64,000 nucleotides of DNA, taken from Terasakiella magnetica (GTDB lineage Bacteria > Pseudomonadota > Alphaproteobacteria > Rhodospirillales > Magnetospirillaceae). The notes under the pieces were generated by a model. The model was given only the letters and a program-made list of their open reading frames with translations. It did no database searches and was not told where the DNA came from. Each line of letters opens with the position of its first letter. Positions within the stretch are counted from its first letter, which is position 1. Positions 34,076 through 43,049 of the stretch are shown one piece after another. Location: contig CACVCF010000334.1 in NCBI GenBank assembly GCA_902729415.1, forward strand, positions 62,001-126,000, in the 5' to 3' direction. Made by a program: the position numbers and the translations under genes.

Positions 34076-36049
34076 GTGAAGGTTTTCTCCGCCGTCTTGC
34101 TGATTGCCGCTCTTCTTGTCGCCAGCCAGCCGGAACCGGCCCTGGCGCAGGCGGCGCCGGTGGATTTGTCTCTTGCCCGGCAGGCGGTGACGGCGGCGCG
34201 CAAGGACCATTTCGACGAGGCCCTGCGGCTGGCGCGGCAATCGCGCAACAAGGCGCTGATCAAGCTGGTGACCTGGATGGCCTATGTTTCGGGCCGGTCC
34301 GATGCGGGTTTTACTCAGTTGACGGCGTTTATCGCCTCCGACCCCGACTGGCCGTTGATGAGTCAGATGACCAAGCGGGCCGAGGAATCCATTACCGCCG
34401 CCACACCGACCGCCGAGGTGCTGGCCTGGTTCGATCACCATGTCCCCACCACCGCCGATGGCGGCATGGCCTATGCGCGGGCGCTTTTCGCCACCGGCCG
34501 GGCCGAGCAGGCGGTCAAAGTGGTGCGCGACACCTGGGTGGAGCAGAGTTTTGGCGCATTACAGGAGCGGCAATACCTGAACCTGCTGGGTGAGTATCTT
34601 CGCCCCGAGGACCATTGGCGCCGTCTTGACCGGCTGCTGTGGGACCGGCAGGAAACCTCGGTCCAGCGCATGATCCTCAAGGTCGAGGCCGGACATCGCG
34701 CCCTGGCCCAGGCACGGCTGGCGCTGCAAAACGGTAAGGCCAATCCCGAACCGCTGATCAACGCCGTCCCCGCCGCCTTGCGTGACGATCCTGGCCTGAT
34801 CTACGAGCGGGTGCGCTGGCGGCGGCAGAAGGATCTGGACGAGGACGCCATCGACCTGTTGCGCCACCCCGCCCGCAACAAGATCCGCCCCGATCTGTGG
34901 TGGCAGGAACGGGCGATTCTGGCGCGGCGCGCGCTGCAAAAGGGACTGGTGTCGCGGGCCTATCAGACCGCCGCCGATCACGGCCTTGATGGCGGCACCC
35001 AATATGTAGATGCCGAGTTCCTGGCGGGCTGGATCTCGCTGCGCTTTCTCGAAGACCGCGAGACCGCGGCCCTGCACTTCACCCGCCTGCACGAATGGGC
35101 CAGCCATCCCCTGTCGCGGGCGCGGGCGGCCTATTGGGCGGGCCGTGCCTTCGAAGCGGCGGGCGATGCCAAGGCGCGCGAGTGGTATACCCGCTCGGCA
35201 CGCTATTCTACCGCATTCTATGGTCAACTGGCGGCCTCGCGTCTGGGTGACCATCATTGGCCGTTGCCCGACGATCCCAAGCCGACGGCCGACGACATCG
35301 CCCGCTTCGAAGCGCGGGATGTGGCCGCCGCCGCCAAGATACTGCTTGATCTCGGCATCACCGATCAGTTGCGCGCTTTCTTCATCCGTCTCAACGACAT
35401 CGTTCAGACCCCTGGCGAGCGGGGCCTGGTGGCCAAGCTGGCCGTGCGCTCCGGGCGCGAGGATCTGGGGGTGACGGTGGCGCGGCGCTCGGACAAGGAG
35501 GGCGTCACCCTGGTGGAGGCCGGGTGGCCGGTTCCCGCCATCCAGCCGGTGGACGGGCCGGAGCGGGCTTTGGTCCTGGCGCTGATCCGCCAGGAAAGCG
35601 GCTTTCTCGCTGATGTGGAATCACCTGCCGGCGCCCGCGGCCTGATGCAGTTGCTGCCATCCACCGCGTCCAAAATCGCCAAGGCCATCAAGCTGGCCTA
35701 CCATCCCGACAAGCTGGACGATCCCGCGTTCAATGTCCGGGTGGGGTCGGCCTATCTGGGCAGCCTGCTGTCGGAGTTCGAGGGCTCCTACATCCTGGCG
35801 CTGGCGTCCTACAATGCCGGACCCAGCCGGGCGCGGCGGTGGATGCGCGAATACGGCGATCCCCGCGACCCCAAGGTCGATGTGGTGGACTGGATCGAGA
35901 TGATACCCTTCACCGAGACCCGTAACTATGTTCAGCGGGTGATGGAAAGCGTGGCGGTCTATCGCCGTCGGCTGGGCAAGGCGCCCGAGCCGTCGCTGGA
36001 AGCCGATCTGAAGCGCTGGGCCCGTCGGACCGTGGAGAATGTTCAATGA
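34076..36049 (+). CDS. Soluble lytic murein transglycosylase (Slt70-like)
   Basis: A 657-residue periplasmic enzyme that cleaves peptidoglycan glycan strands to 1,6-anhydromuropeptides. A signal peptide is present (KVFSAVLLIAALLVASQPEPALAQA). Residues 30-480 form a helical superhelix of the Slt70 type, with AAYWAGRAFEAAGDAKAREWY. The catalytic domain (about 495-640) has catalytic Glu in IRQESGFLADVESPAGARGL, MQLLPSTA and ILALASYNAGPSRARRW. The start is GTG with a weak Shine-Dalgarno. Anhydro products are recycled by NagZ, encoded at 46.9 kb. The next gene overlaps by ATGA. Confidence 0.92.
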   Translation: MKVFSAVLLIAALLVASQPEPALAQAAPVDLSLARQAVTAARKDHFDEALRLARQSRNKALIKLVTWMAYVSGRSDAGFTQLTAFIASDPDWPLMSQMTKRAEESITAATPTAEVLAWFDHHVPTTADGGMAYARALFATGRAEQAVKVVRDTWVEQSFGALQERQYLNLLGEYLRPEDHWRRLDRLLWDRQETSVQRMILKVEAGHRALAQARLALQNGKANPEPLINAVPAALRDDPGLIYERVRWRRQKDLDEDAIDLLRHPARNKIRPDLWWQERAILARRALQKGLVSRAYQTAADHGLDGGTQYVDAEFLAGWISLRFLEDRETAALHFTRLHEWASHPLSRARAAYWAGRAFEAAGDAKAREWYTRSARYSTAFYGQLAASRLGDHHWPLPDDPKPTADDIARFEARDVAAAAKILLDLGITDQLRAFFIRLNDIVQTPGERGLVAKLAVRSGREDLGVTVARRSDKEGVTLVEAGWPVPAIQPVDGPERALVLALIRQESGFLADVESPAGARGLMQLLPSTASKIAKAIKLAYHPDKLDDPAFNVRVGSAYLGSLLSEFEGSYILALASYNAGPSRARRWMREYGDPRDPKVDVVDWIEMIPFTETRNYVQRVMESVAVYRRRLGKAPEPSLEADLKRWARRTVENVQ

Positions 36050-36387
36050 GTGACGAGAATCAGGAATTTGAAGTGCTGCGCGCCGAGAACGAGGCCTTGA
36101 GGGCTGAGATTGCGGAACTGCGCCAGGAAATCGAGGATCTGCACGCCGATGCCGATATTGATTCCTGCCATCTGGCCGGTTTGACCGCCCAGATCAAGGC
36201 CCTGATCGCCGAGGGTGATGCCTGTTCCAACACGGCGGGTCACCCCCTGTTGGAGCGGACAGAATACACCCATTCCCGGACCGGCGAAAAGGTAACCAAG
36301 ACCAAGGCCTTCCCGCTTTACCGCGAGGCTTTCGATGCCGAGGCCGAGCGTCTGGGCATCGCCAACCCCGAGAAGATTCGGGGCTGA
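36046..36387 (+). CDS. Coiled-coil hypothetical protein (113 aa)
   Basis: A small cytoplasmic protein of unknown function. Residues 5-40 form an acidic leucine-zipper-like coiled coil (VLRAENEALRAEIAELRQEI), followed by a globular C-terminal half with HPLLERTEYTHSRTGEKVTKTK and LYREAFDAEAERLGI. It is translationally coupled to the transglycosylase gene by an ATGA overlap, which suggests stoichiometric or linked expression, although one product is periplasmic and the other is not. A 47-base gap without recognisable promoter separates it from ilvD. Confidence 0.7.
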   Translation: MSDENQEFEVLRAENEALRAEIAELRQEIEDLHADADIDSCHLAGLTAQIKALIAEGDACSNTAGHPLLERTEYTHSRTGEKVTKTKAFPLYREAFDAEAERLGIANPEKIRG

Positions 36388-36434
36388 ACACCTCTTCTTA
36401 AAGACCAGACCATTTCAGACGAAGGTTGATGACC

Positions 36435-38285
36435 ATGCCGCCATATCGTTCCCGTACCTCCACCCACGGCCGCAACATGTCGGGCGCGCGCGGCCTTTGG
36501 CGCGCCACCGGCATGACGGATGCGGATTTCGGCAAGCCCATCATCGCCATCGCCAATTCCTTCACCCAATTCGTGCCCGGCCACGTCCATCTCAAGGATC
36601 TGGGCCAGATGGTGGCGCGTGAGATCGAGAAGGCGGGCGGCGTCGCCAAGGAATTCGACACCATCGCCATCGATGACGGCATCGCCATGGGCCATGCCGG
36701 CATGCTGTATTCGCTGCCTTCGCGCGATCTGATCGCCGATTCAGTGGAATACATGGTCAACGCCCATTGCGCCGATGCCCTGGTCTGTATCTCCAATTGC
36801 GACAAGATCACGCCCGGCATGCTGATGGCGTCGTTACGCCTGAACATCCCCACCGTCTTTATCTCGGGCGGCCCCATGGAGGCGGGCAAGGTGACGGTGA
36901 AGGGCGAAACCCATGCCGTCGACCTCATCGACGCCATGATCAAGGGGGCCGATAAGGATGTCTCCGACGAGGAGGCCCTGGCCTATGAAAAGGAAAGCTG
37001 CCCCACCTGCGGTTCGTGCTCGGGCATGTTCACCGCCAATTCCATGAATTGCCTGATCGAGGCCTTGGGTCTCGGTCTGCCTGGCAACGGCACTGTGGTC
37101 GCCACCCATGCCGACCGCAAGGAGCTGTTCCTGGAGGCGGGGCGGCGCATCGTCGATCTGGCGCGCCGGGCCTATGAGCAGGATGACGCCTCGGTGCTGC
37201 CGCGCTCCATCGCCACCTTCCAGGCTTTTGAGAACGCCATCACTCTCGACATCGCCATGGGCGGCTCGACCAATACGGTGTTGCACCTGTTGGCAGCGGC
37301 GGAGGAGGCGGAGGTGCCGTTCTCCATGAGTGATATCGATCGTCTCAGCCGCCGGGTGCCCTGCCTGTGCAAGGTCGCTCCCAATATCCCCGACGTGCAT
37401 ATCGAGGATGTCCATCGTGCGGGCGGTATCTTCGGCATCCTGGGGCAGTTGGAGCGGGCCGGATTGTTGAACGCGCAATGCGGCACCATTCATTCCGCCA
37501 CCCTGGCCGAGGGACTGGCCAAGTGGGATATCAGCCGCACCAACGATGCCAAGGTGGCTGAGTTCTATCGTGCAGCCCCTGGCGGTGTACGCACCACCGA
37601 GGCCTTCGGCCAGTCCAAGCGCTTTGCGACCCTGGACAGTGACCGCAGCACGGGGGTGATCCGCTCCGCCCAGCATGCCTTCTCCAAGGATGGCGGGCTG
37701 GCAGTGCTGTTCGGCAATATCGCCCTCGACGGCTGCATCGTGAAGACTGCTGGTGTCGATGACGCGAATCTCACCTTCTCCGGTCCGGCGGTGATCTGTG
37801 AGAGCCAGGATGAGGCGGTAGCCAAGATTCTGGGCGGCGGCGTCAAGGCCGGTGATGTGGTCATCGTCCGTTACGAAGGCCCGCGCGGCGGCCCCGGTAT
37901 GCAGGAAATGCTCTACCCCACCAGCTATCTGAAGAGCATGGGGCTGGGCAAGGAATGCGCTCTGATTACCGACGGCCGTTTCTCCGGCGGCACTTCGGGC
38001 CTGTCCATCGGCCATGTCTCGCCCGAGGCGGCCGAGGGCGGCACCATCGGGCTGGTGGAAAACGGCGATATTATCGACATCGATATACCCAATCGATCTA
38101 TTGCCGTCAGGGTTGCAGATGCCGATATAGAAAAGAGGCGCCAAGCCATGCTGGCCCGTGGAGCCAAGGCATGGAAGCCGGTCGATCGGGATCGTCCGGT
38201 TTCGGCGGCACTTCGGGCCTATGCCGCTATGACCACGAGTGCGGCCCGTGGCGCCGTGCGTGACGTATCTCAGTTGGAGCGCTGA
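36435..38285 (+). CDS. ilvD: Dihydroxy-acid dehydratase
   Basis: A 616-residue Fe-S enzyme that dehydrates 2,3-dihydroxy acids in valine, isoleucine and leucine synthesis. The N-terminus [20 protein letters not shown] matches the E. coli protein in both sequence and length, which fixes the start at 36435 rather than the ATG at 36429. Cluster-ligand Cys residues lie in [12 protein letters not shown] and [20 protein letters not shown]. The C-terminal half has [20 protein letters not shown] and [22 protein letters not shown], the latter part of the active site. A GAAGG lies nine bases before the ATG. Confidence 0.97.
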   Translation: MPPYRSRTSTHGRNMSGARGLWRATGMTDADFGKPIIAIANSFTQFVPGHVHLKDLGQMVAREIEKAGGVAKEFDTIAIDDGIAMGHAGMLYSLPSRDLIADSVEYMVNAHCADALVCISNCDKITPGMLMASLRLNIPTVFISGGPMEAGKVTVKGETHAVDLIDAMIKGADKDVSDEEALAYEKESCPTCGSCSGMFTANSMNCLIEALGLGLPGNGTVVATHADRKELFLEAGRRIVDLARRAYEQDDASVLPRSIATFQAFENAITLDIAMGGSTNTVLHLLAAAEEAEVPFSMSDIDRLSRRVPCLCKVAPNIPDVHIEDVHRAGGIFGILGQLERAGLLNAQCGTIHSATLAEGLAKWDISRTNDAKVAEFYRAAPGGVRTTEAFGQSKRFATLDSDRSTGVIRSAQHAFSKDGGLAVLFGNIALDGCIVKTAGVDDANLTFSGPAVICESQDEAVAKILGGGVKAGDVVIVRYEGPRGGPGMQEMLYPTSYLKSMGLGKECALITDGRFSGGTSGLSIGHVSPEAAEGGTIGLVENGDIIDIDIPNRSIAVRVADADIEKRRQAMLARGAKAWKPVDRDRPVSAALRAYAAMTTSAARGAVRDVSQLER

Positions 38286-38321
38286 ATAACCGGCGGCCTC
38301 CGGGGGAAAAGAGAGGAGCCG

Positions 38322-39170
38322 ATGGGGATTACCTGGAGCGAGCGGATGAGCGTCGGCGTACCGGCGCTTGATGCCGATCACAAAATTCTGATCGGTCTTA
38401 TTAATCTGCTCCAGCGTTCTATCGGTGATTCCGAGGAATACGCGGCTGTCGGCAGCGTGCTGCAATCCCTGTCGGAATACGTGGCCCAGCATTTTGCCCG
38501 TGAAGAGGGGATAATGGCGGCTTGCCGTTATCCTCTCGCCAGTCAGCATCACGCAACCCATATCGGGTTCAATGACCGGGTGAGGCAATTGCAGGCCCGT
38601 TATGATGAAAGTCACGCCTCGGTACGGGCGCGTGATTGCCTCACTGTCCTCAATTCCTGGTTGATTGATCACATCTGCACTGCGGATATGAATTATCGCG
38701 GCTGGATGGTGGGGAGGGAGGAAACCTCGATCAAGAGCATGGGCGTCGGTCTAGCGGAGGATCCCTCTTCCGGCAATGGGCCGGATTGGGGGCGGATGCG
38801 GGTGCTGGTGGTTGATGACAACCTCAATTTCTGCCAGATCCTGTGCACCATTCTGGAAAGTGTCGGCATTAGCGCGATTACCGAAATGCATGATCTTGGT
38901 TCCGCCCGAGAGTGTCTGGGCAAAGAGCATTACGATCTGCTGATTTCCGACTGGCATGTGGGGGCGGAAAGTGGCACTGACCTCGCCAGATGGATCCGGC
39001 GGGGGCCACCCCCCATCCGGGCATTGCCCATCTTGATGCTGTCGGGTCATGAGCGGCTGGTGAACCGCGATATTGCCCTGGCGGCGGGGGCCGACGAGTT
39101 CATGGAAAAGCCTATTTCAGCCCGTGGATTGCTGATCGGCCTCGCCCGCCTCAGCCGTAAGGTCAGGTAA
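38322..39170 (+). CDS. Bacteriohemerythrin-response regulator fusion
   Basis: A 282-residue two-domain protein. Residues 1-132 are a bacteriohemerythrin with a full di-iron ligand set: His20, His57, Glu61, His76, His80, His117 and Asp122, at the spacing of the oxygen-binding single-domain proteins. A linker of about 25 residues leads to a CheY-like receiver (160-280) with the acidic pair in VLVVDDN, phospho-acceptor Asp210 in ISDWHVG and Lys263 in MEKPI. There is no output domain. It could bind oxygen and couple it to phosphorelay signalling. A GAGGAG lies just before the ATG. It converges on xthA with an eight-base overlap. Confidence 0.88.
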   Translation: MGITWSERMSVGVPALDADHKILIGLINLLQRSIGDSEEYAAVGSVLQSLSEYVAQHFAREEGIMAACRYPLASQHHATHIGFNDRVRQLQARYDESHASVRARDCLTVLNSWLIDHICTADMNYRGWMVGREETSIKSMGVGLAEDPSSGNGPDWGRMRVLVVDDNLNFCQILCTILESVGISAITEMHDLGSARECLGKEHYDLLISDWHVGAESGTDLARWIRRGPPPIRALPILMLSGHERLVNRDIALAAGADEFMEKPISARGLLIGLARLSRKVR

Positions 39171-39936
39171 GCTCGATCCAGATGGGGGTATGGTCGCTGG
39201 CTTTGTCGCGGCCACGGGGCGTCTTGTCGATCTCGCAGGCGACCAGACGATCGGCGGCCTGGGGTGACAGCAGGAAGTGGTCGATGCGAAGACCTTGGTC
39301 GCGCTGCCACGCTCCGGCCTGATAATCCCAGAAGGTGTAGCGGCCCTTTTCCGGGTGAAGCGCCCGAAACGCCTCGGTCAGTCCCAGGTGCCTGAGAGTG
39401 TGGAACAAAGCTCGGCTGTCGGGACGGCAGAGGGCGTCGTTTTGCCAATTGGCGGGATCGTAAACATCGTCGTCGGTGGGGCAGATATTGTAATCACCGC
39501 CCAGCACGAAGGGTGTTCCGGTGAGGAGAAGGCTGCGGGCGTGGTCGATCAACCGCCGCATCCAGGCCAACTTGTACTCGAACTTGTCGCCGGGGGCGGG
39601 ATTGCCGTTGGGAAGGTAAAGCGATGCCACCCGCCATCCCTCGACGTCGGCTTCAATATAGCGCGCTTGTTCATCACTGGAATCGCCGGGCAGGCCGACG
39701 GTGATATTGGTCAGTGGATGGCGCGACAAAATGGCGACACCGTTATAGCTCTTCTGGCCGTGAATCTGACAGTGATAGCCAGCCGCCTCGATCTCCAACC
39801 GGGGAAACTGTTCATCCTGGCACTTGATTTCCTGGAGGAGCACTGCGTCAGGAGCGAAAGCTGTCAGCCATTCCAAAACATTGGGTAGGCGGGCACGAAT
39901 GGAATTCACGTTCCAGGTGGCTATTCTCATACCCAT
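39163..39936 (-). CDS. xthA: Exodeoxyribonuclease III
   Basis: A 257-residue Mg-dependent AP endonuclease/3'-5' exonuclease of base-excision repair. Motifs: RIATWNVNSIRARLPN at the N-terminus, LLQEIKCQDEQFPR with the metal-binding Glu, YNGVAILSRHP, VLGGDYNICPTDDDVYDP with the catalytic Asp/Asn pair, and the C-terminal DHTPIWIEL with Asp-His. The ATG at 39936 has AAGGA ten bases upstream; the ATG six bases later is equally possible. The region upstream to the divergent kinase is AT-rich near 39950-39985 and may contain a promoter (CTGACA, 17 bases, TACACT on the minus strand), weak by sequence. Confidence 0.95.
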   Translation of the reverse strand: MGMRIATWNVNSIRARLPNVLEWLTAFAPDAVLLQEIKCQDEQFPRLEIEAAGYHCQIHGQKSYNGVAILSRHPLTNITVGLPGDSSDEQARYIEADVEGWRVASLYLPNGNPAPGDKFEYKLAWMRRLIDHARSLLLTGTPFVLGGDYNICPTDDDVYDPANWQNDALCRPDSRALFHTLRHLGLTEAFRALHPEKGRYTFWDYQAGAWQRDQGLRIDHFLLSPQAADRLVACEIDKTPRGRDKASDHTPIWIELT

Positions 39937-40088
39937 GAGTGAAATATCCTTAGTGTATATATCGATAAAATAAATGTCAGATCTGTAAGGAATGGCTGAT
40001 TTCCGCCATTGTGGAATTTGACTAAGGACAGGCATACTAGCGGCCGGCGTCGGGGCTGGGAAGGGGCGCCAGGGTGGGCTAAAACTGG

Positions 40089-41894
40089 ATGTTCAAACTT
40101 CTTCGTTATTTTTCGCTGACCAGCGCGATGGCATTGATCGTGACCGCGGGCATTCTTGTCGTGCTGTACCGGCAGGACCAGATGGCGGAGCATGTCGCAT
40201 TGGCCGAGGCGGAGAATACCCGCTTGGCCTCGACCTTCGCTAATTCCTTCTGGCGGCAGTTCTCCCCCCTGTTTCTGGCGCGACAGAGCGAATTGCTGGA
40301 GCCTGCGCGGGCACGGGGATATTTGCGGGCGCTCGATATCGCCTTCGAAAGCCTTACCATCACCCAGCCTATTTTGAAGATCAACATTACCGACCGTGAG
40401 GGCATGGTGTTTTATTCACCGGTCCGTACCGAGATCGGCCAACAGCCGATCAATGCCAATGCCGGGTTGCGGTCGGCTTTGGCTGGTCGGGCCAGCAGCA
40501 TCATGGAGTTTCGCTCCGCCATGACCACCCAGAATGGCGGCCTCTCCAACCGCTGGGTGGTTGAGACCAACAGCCCCATTCAGACCGAAGAAGGCCAAGT
40601 GGTGGGGGCTCTGACCCTGATTTCCGACGTCACCCCCTCCATGGAGCGGCTGAATCTGGCGGTGCGGCGTCTGGTGCTGTTCATTGGCCTGATCCTGTCC
40701 GGCCTTTACGCCGCCTTGTTCCTGATCATCCGCCGCGCCGATTCCATTCTCCGTGCGCAGCACGATGAGTTGATCGTCGGTCGGGCCCGGCAGAAGGAAA
40801 GCGAGGAACGTTTCCGCGCCATCGCCGATTACACCTATGACTGGGAATCCTGGCTGGACCAGAATGGTCATCTGCGCTGGCTCAATCCGGCGGTGGAGCG
40901 TCTGGCGGGCTACTCTCCCAAGCAATGCCTGGAGATGGAGGATTATCCCCTGCCCATCGTTCTGGCCGAGGACCGCGAGCGGGTACGCAAATTGCGTGAC
41001 GAGGCCGTGACGGGGGCGCTGGGAGCCGATATGGAATTCCGCTTGGTTTGCGGCAACGGCAAGGTCAAATGGGTGGTGGCCAGTTTCCAGCCCATCTTTT
41101 CCGCCGACAATACCTCCATGGGATCGCGTTGGAGCATCCGCGACATCACCGAGCGTGTCCGGGTGGAAAAGCAACTGTTGGAACGCACCGAGGCGCTGGA
41201 GCGCTCCAACAGTGAGCTTCAGCAATTCGCCTATGTGGCGTCCCATGATCTGCAGGAACCGCTGCGCACCGTCACCAGCTTTCTCCAGCTCTTGCAGCGG
41301 CGTTGCGAAGGCCAGCTGAGCGCGGATGCCAACGAGTATATCGGCTATGCCGTGGATGGTGCCCGGCGCATGCACCGTCTGATCACCGACCTGCTGATTT
41401 ATTCACGGGTAACCACCCATGGCGAGCGTTTCAGGCCAGTGGAGATGGAAAATGTCCTGAAACATGTTCTCACCAATCTAGGTGGTATCATCGGTGATAG
41501 CGGTGCGGTGGTGACTCTGGGGATGATGCCCGCCATCGTGGGGGACGAGCTTCAATTGATCAGCCTGTTCCAGAATCTTATCGGTAACGGTATCAAATAT
41601 CGTGGCGCCGACGTGGTGCCGCGCATCCATGTGGATGCGGTCAAAGATGGGGATGACTGGGTCTTTTCGATCAAGGACAATGGAATCGGCATTGATCCCC
41701 AGTACTTTGATCGTATCTTCATCATCTTCCAGCGTCTGCACGGTCGTAATGAGTACGAAGGAACCGGGATCGGCCTTGCCGTTGCAAAGAAGATCGTCGA
41801 ACGCCACGGCGGGCGGATCTGGGTTGATTCGGTTCCGGGCGAAGGCTCGGTCTTCCATGTTCGGCTTCCCGCTCAGCTTGCTGCCGGGGTTTAG
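40089..41894 (+). CDS. Membrane PAS sensor kinase
   Basis: A 601-residue kinase. Transmembrane segments at about 9-27 and 194-214 enclose a small periplasmic PAS/Cache-like sensor. A cytoplasmic PAS domain (about 240-355) leads to a bacteriophytochrome-type kinase core with phospho-acceptor His386 in YVASHDLQEPLRTV. ATPase motifs are FQNLIGNGIKY, IKDNGIGID and YEGTGIGLAVAKKIVERHGG. In this class the ATPase lid is compact and the enzymes often signal to stand-alone receivers. The hemerythrin-receiver fusion is less than 1 kb upstream on the same strand and could be a partner, but nothing proves it. Its last 38 bases overlap the next gene in another frame. Confidence 0.87.
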   Translation: MFKLLRYFSLTSAMALIVTAGILVVLYRQDQMAEHVALAEAENTRLASTFANSFWRQFSPLFLARQSELLEPARARGYLRALDIAFESLTITQPILKINITDREGMVFYSPVRTEIGQQPINANAGLRSALAGRASSIMEFRSAMTTQNGGLSNRWVVETNSPIQTEEGQVVGALTLISDVTPSMERLNLAVRRLVLFIGLILSGLYAALFLIIRRADSILRAQHDELIVGRARQKESEERFRAIADYTYDWESWLDQNGHLRWLNPAVERLAGYSPKQCLEMEDYPLPIVLAEDRERVRKLRDEAVTGALGADMEFRLVCGNGKVKWVVASFQPIFSADNTSMGSRWSIRDITERVRVEKQLLERTEALERSNSELQQFAYVASHDLQEPLRTVTSFLQLLQRRCEGQLSADANEYIGYAVDGARRMHRLITDLLIYSRVTTHGERFRPVEMENVLKHVLTNLGGIIGDSGAVVTLGMMPAIVGDELQLISLFQNLIGNGIKYRGADVVPRIHVDAVKDGDDWVFSIKDNGIGIDPQYFDRIFIIFQRLHGRNEYEGTGIGLAVAKKIVERHGGRIWVDSVPGEGSVFHVRLPAQLAAGV

Positions 41895-42537
41895 CCTGCT
41901 GCTGATTTTGGTGGGCGGGCAAGCCCTTGCCGCCCAGTGCCCGCCGCCCGCCATGCCGCTATCGCTCAAAGTCTCCACCTTGGCGACCGCCATGGCACCG
42001 CCCAGTGTCGAGAACACGCGGAGCAAGGCCGAGATCACCGCCCTCAGCGGCCGGTCCCCAATGGCGGGTGGCCCCGTCACCCTGGGGTTGACGCGCAGCA
42101 CTACCGAAGTTCAGATCACTCCCTCGGTCTGGGATGTGGATCTGGGCGATGGGCGGCATTGTGTCGGGTTGACCCGGGTGGATGCCACTTGGCGGATTGC
42201 CGTGCTGTCGGTGGATATTTCCGCCGAATACGCGCCGGGCACGTGTCACTACCGGGTGGTGCGCGAGCACGAGGAGGAGCACGTCACCATCGCCCGCGCT
42301 GTCTTCCAGGCTTGGGCACCGCGGATGGAGGCGGCCCTGCACCAGTCGGCGGAACGTATCGCCCCGGAGGTAAGCGGGGGAGGCGGCAAAGCCTTTGCAA
42401 AACAGGTCATCGACCGCATCATGGCCGATCTTCAGCCGATGATGGCGGCATATCGCGCCGATCTCGTGAGCCGCAACGCCGCCATCGATACTCCCGCCAG
42501 CTACCGCGCCACCGGCGCGCGGTGCCGCAATTGGTAG
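41857..42537 (+). CDS. Secreted HExxH metallopeptidase-like protein (DUF922-like)
   Basis: A 226-residue exported protein. The N-terminus has a hydrophobic signal peptide (FGFPLSLLPGFSLLLILVGGQ) with a likely cleavage after ALA near residue 26. A zinc-site-like motif HEEEH (138-142) lies in CHYRVVREHEEEHVTIARA, resembling the HExxH of DUF922 and related putative peptidases. Four Cys residues in the mature part may form disulfides. The family assignment is tentative, and catalysis is unproven. The start lies inside the kinase gene, giving a 38-base overlap, so translation is probably coupled. The stop abuts the converging erpA gene. Confidence 0.65.
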   Translation: MFGFPLSLLPGFSLLLILVGGQALAAQCPPPAMPLSLKVSTLATAMAPPSVENTRSKAEITALSGRSPMAGGPVTLGLTRSTTEVQITPSVWDVDLGDGRHCVGLTRVDATWRIAVLSVDISAEYAPGTCHYRVVREHEEEHVTIARAVFQAWAPRMEAALHQSAERIAPEVSGGGGKAFAKQVIDRIMADLQPMMAAYRADLVSRNAAIDTPASYRATGARCRNW

Positions 42538-42891
42538 CTATGCCGAGAACGAGCTGCCGCAGCCGCAGGTCGAGCTGGCATTCGGATTTTTGACCTGGAA
42601 TGAGGCGCCGGCCAGATCTTCCACATAATCGACCACCGAACCATCCAGCATGTCGAGGGCGGTCTGATCGATCACCAGACGGATTCCGAAATCCTCGAAA
42701 ACACGGTCATCGTCGTTGATCTTGTCATCGAGCGAGATGCCATAGGAAAAGCCGGAACAGCCGCCGCCGGATACCCCCAGACGCAACATCAGGTTGGGCT
42801 TGCCTTCCAGCTGGATCAGGGTCTGGACCCGCTCGGCGGCATTCTCGGTGACGCTGACGCGGGCGGCAAAGTTGTGTTCGGTCTCGGCCAT
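42538..42891 (-). CDS. erpA: A-type iron-sulfur carrier ErpA
   Basis: A 117-residue A-type carrier that hands Fe-S clusters to apoproteins. The three cluster-ligand Cys residues are present: one in VSGGGCSGFSYG and two in the C-terminal STCGCGSSFS. ATG at 42891 has AGAGGA five bases upstream; an ATG six bases earlier is possible. The upstream region contains a small inverted repeat (GGAGG, seven bases, CCTCC near 42926-42942). Clients such as IlvD and the radical SAM proteins in this window would depend on this kind of carrier. IscA/SufA paralogues cannot be fully excluded. Confidence 0.88.
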   Translation of the reverse strand: MAETEHNFAARVSVTENAAERVQTLIQLEGKPNLMLRLGVSGGGCSGFSYGISLDDKINDDDRVFEDFGIRLVIDQTALDMLDGSVVDYVEDLAGASFQVKNPNASSTCGCGSSFSA

Positions 42892-43049
42892 GGTCATCCT
42901 CTGTGATCGATTGGAGCAGTTCAAAGGAGGGTAGCATCCTCCCTATCATCAAGAAAAGCAGAACCAACGCAATTTAGGTATGCGAATACCGATTTCAAGT
43001 CCCGGCCTGCGGGTTGCGTTCGGACGGCGCGGCTTGTAGTGTCGCCGCC

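Noticed and set aside
36834..38672. A 612-codon minus-strand frame across ilvD
   Set aside because: Antisense shadow of ilvD; no family resemblance and no start signals.
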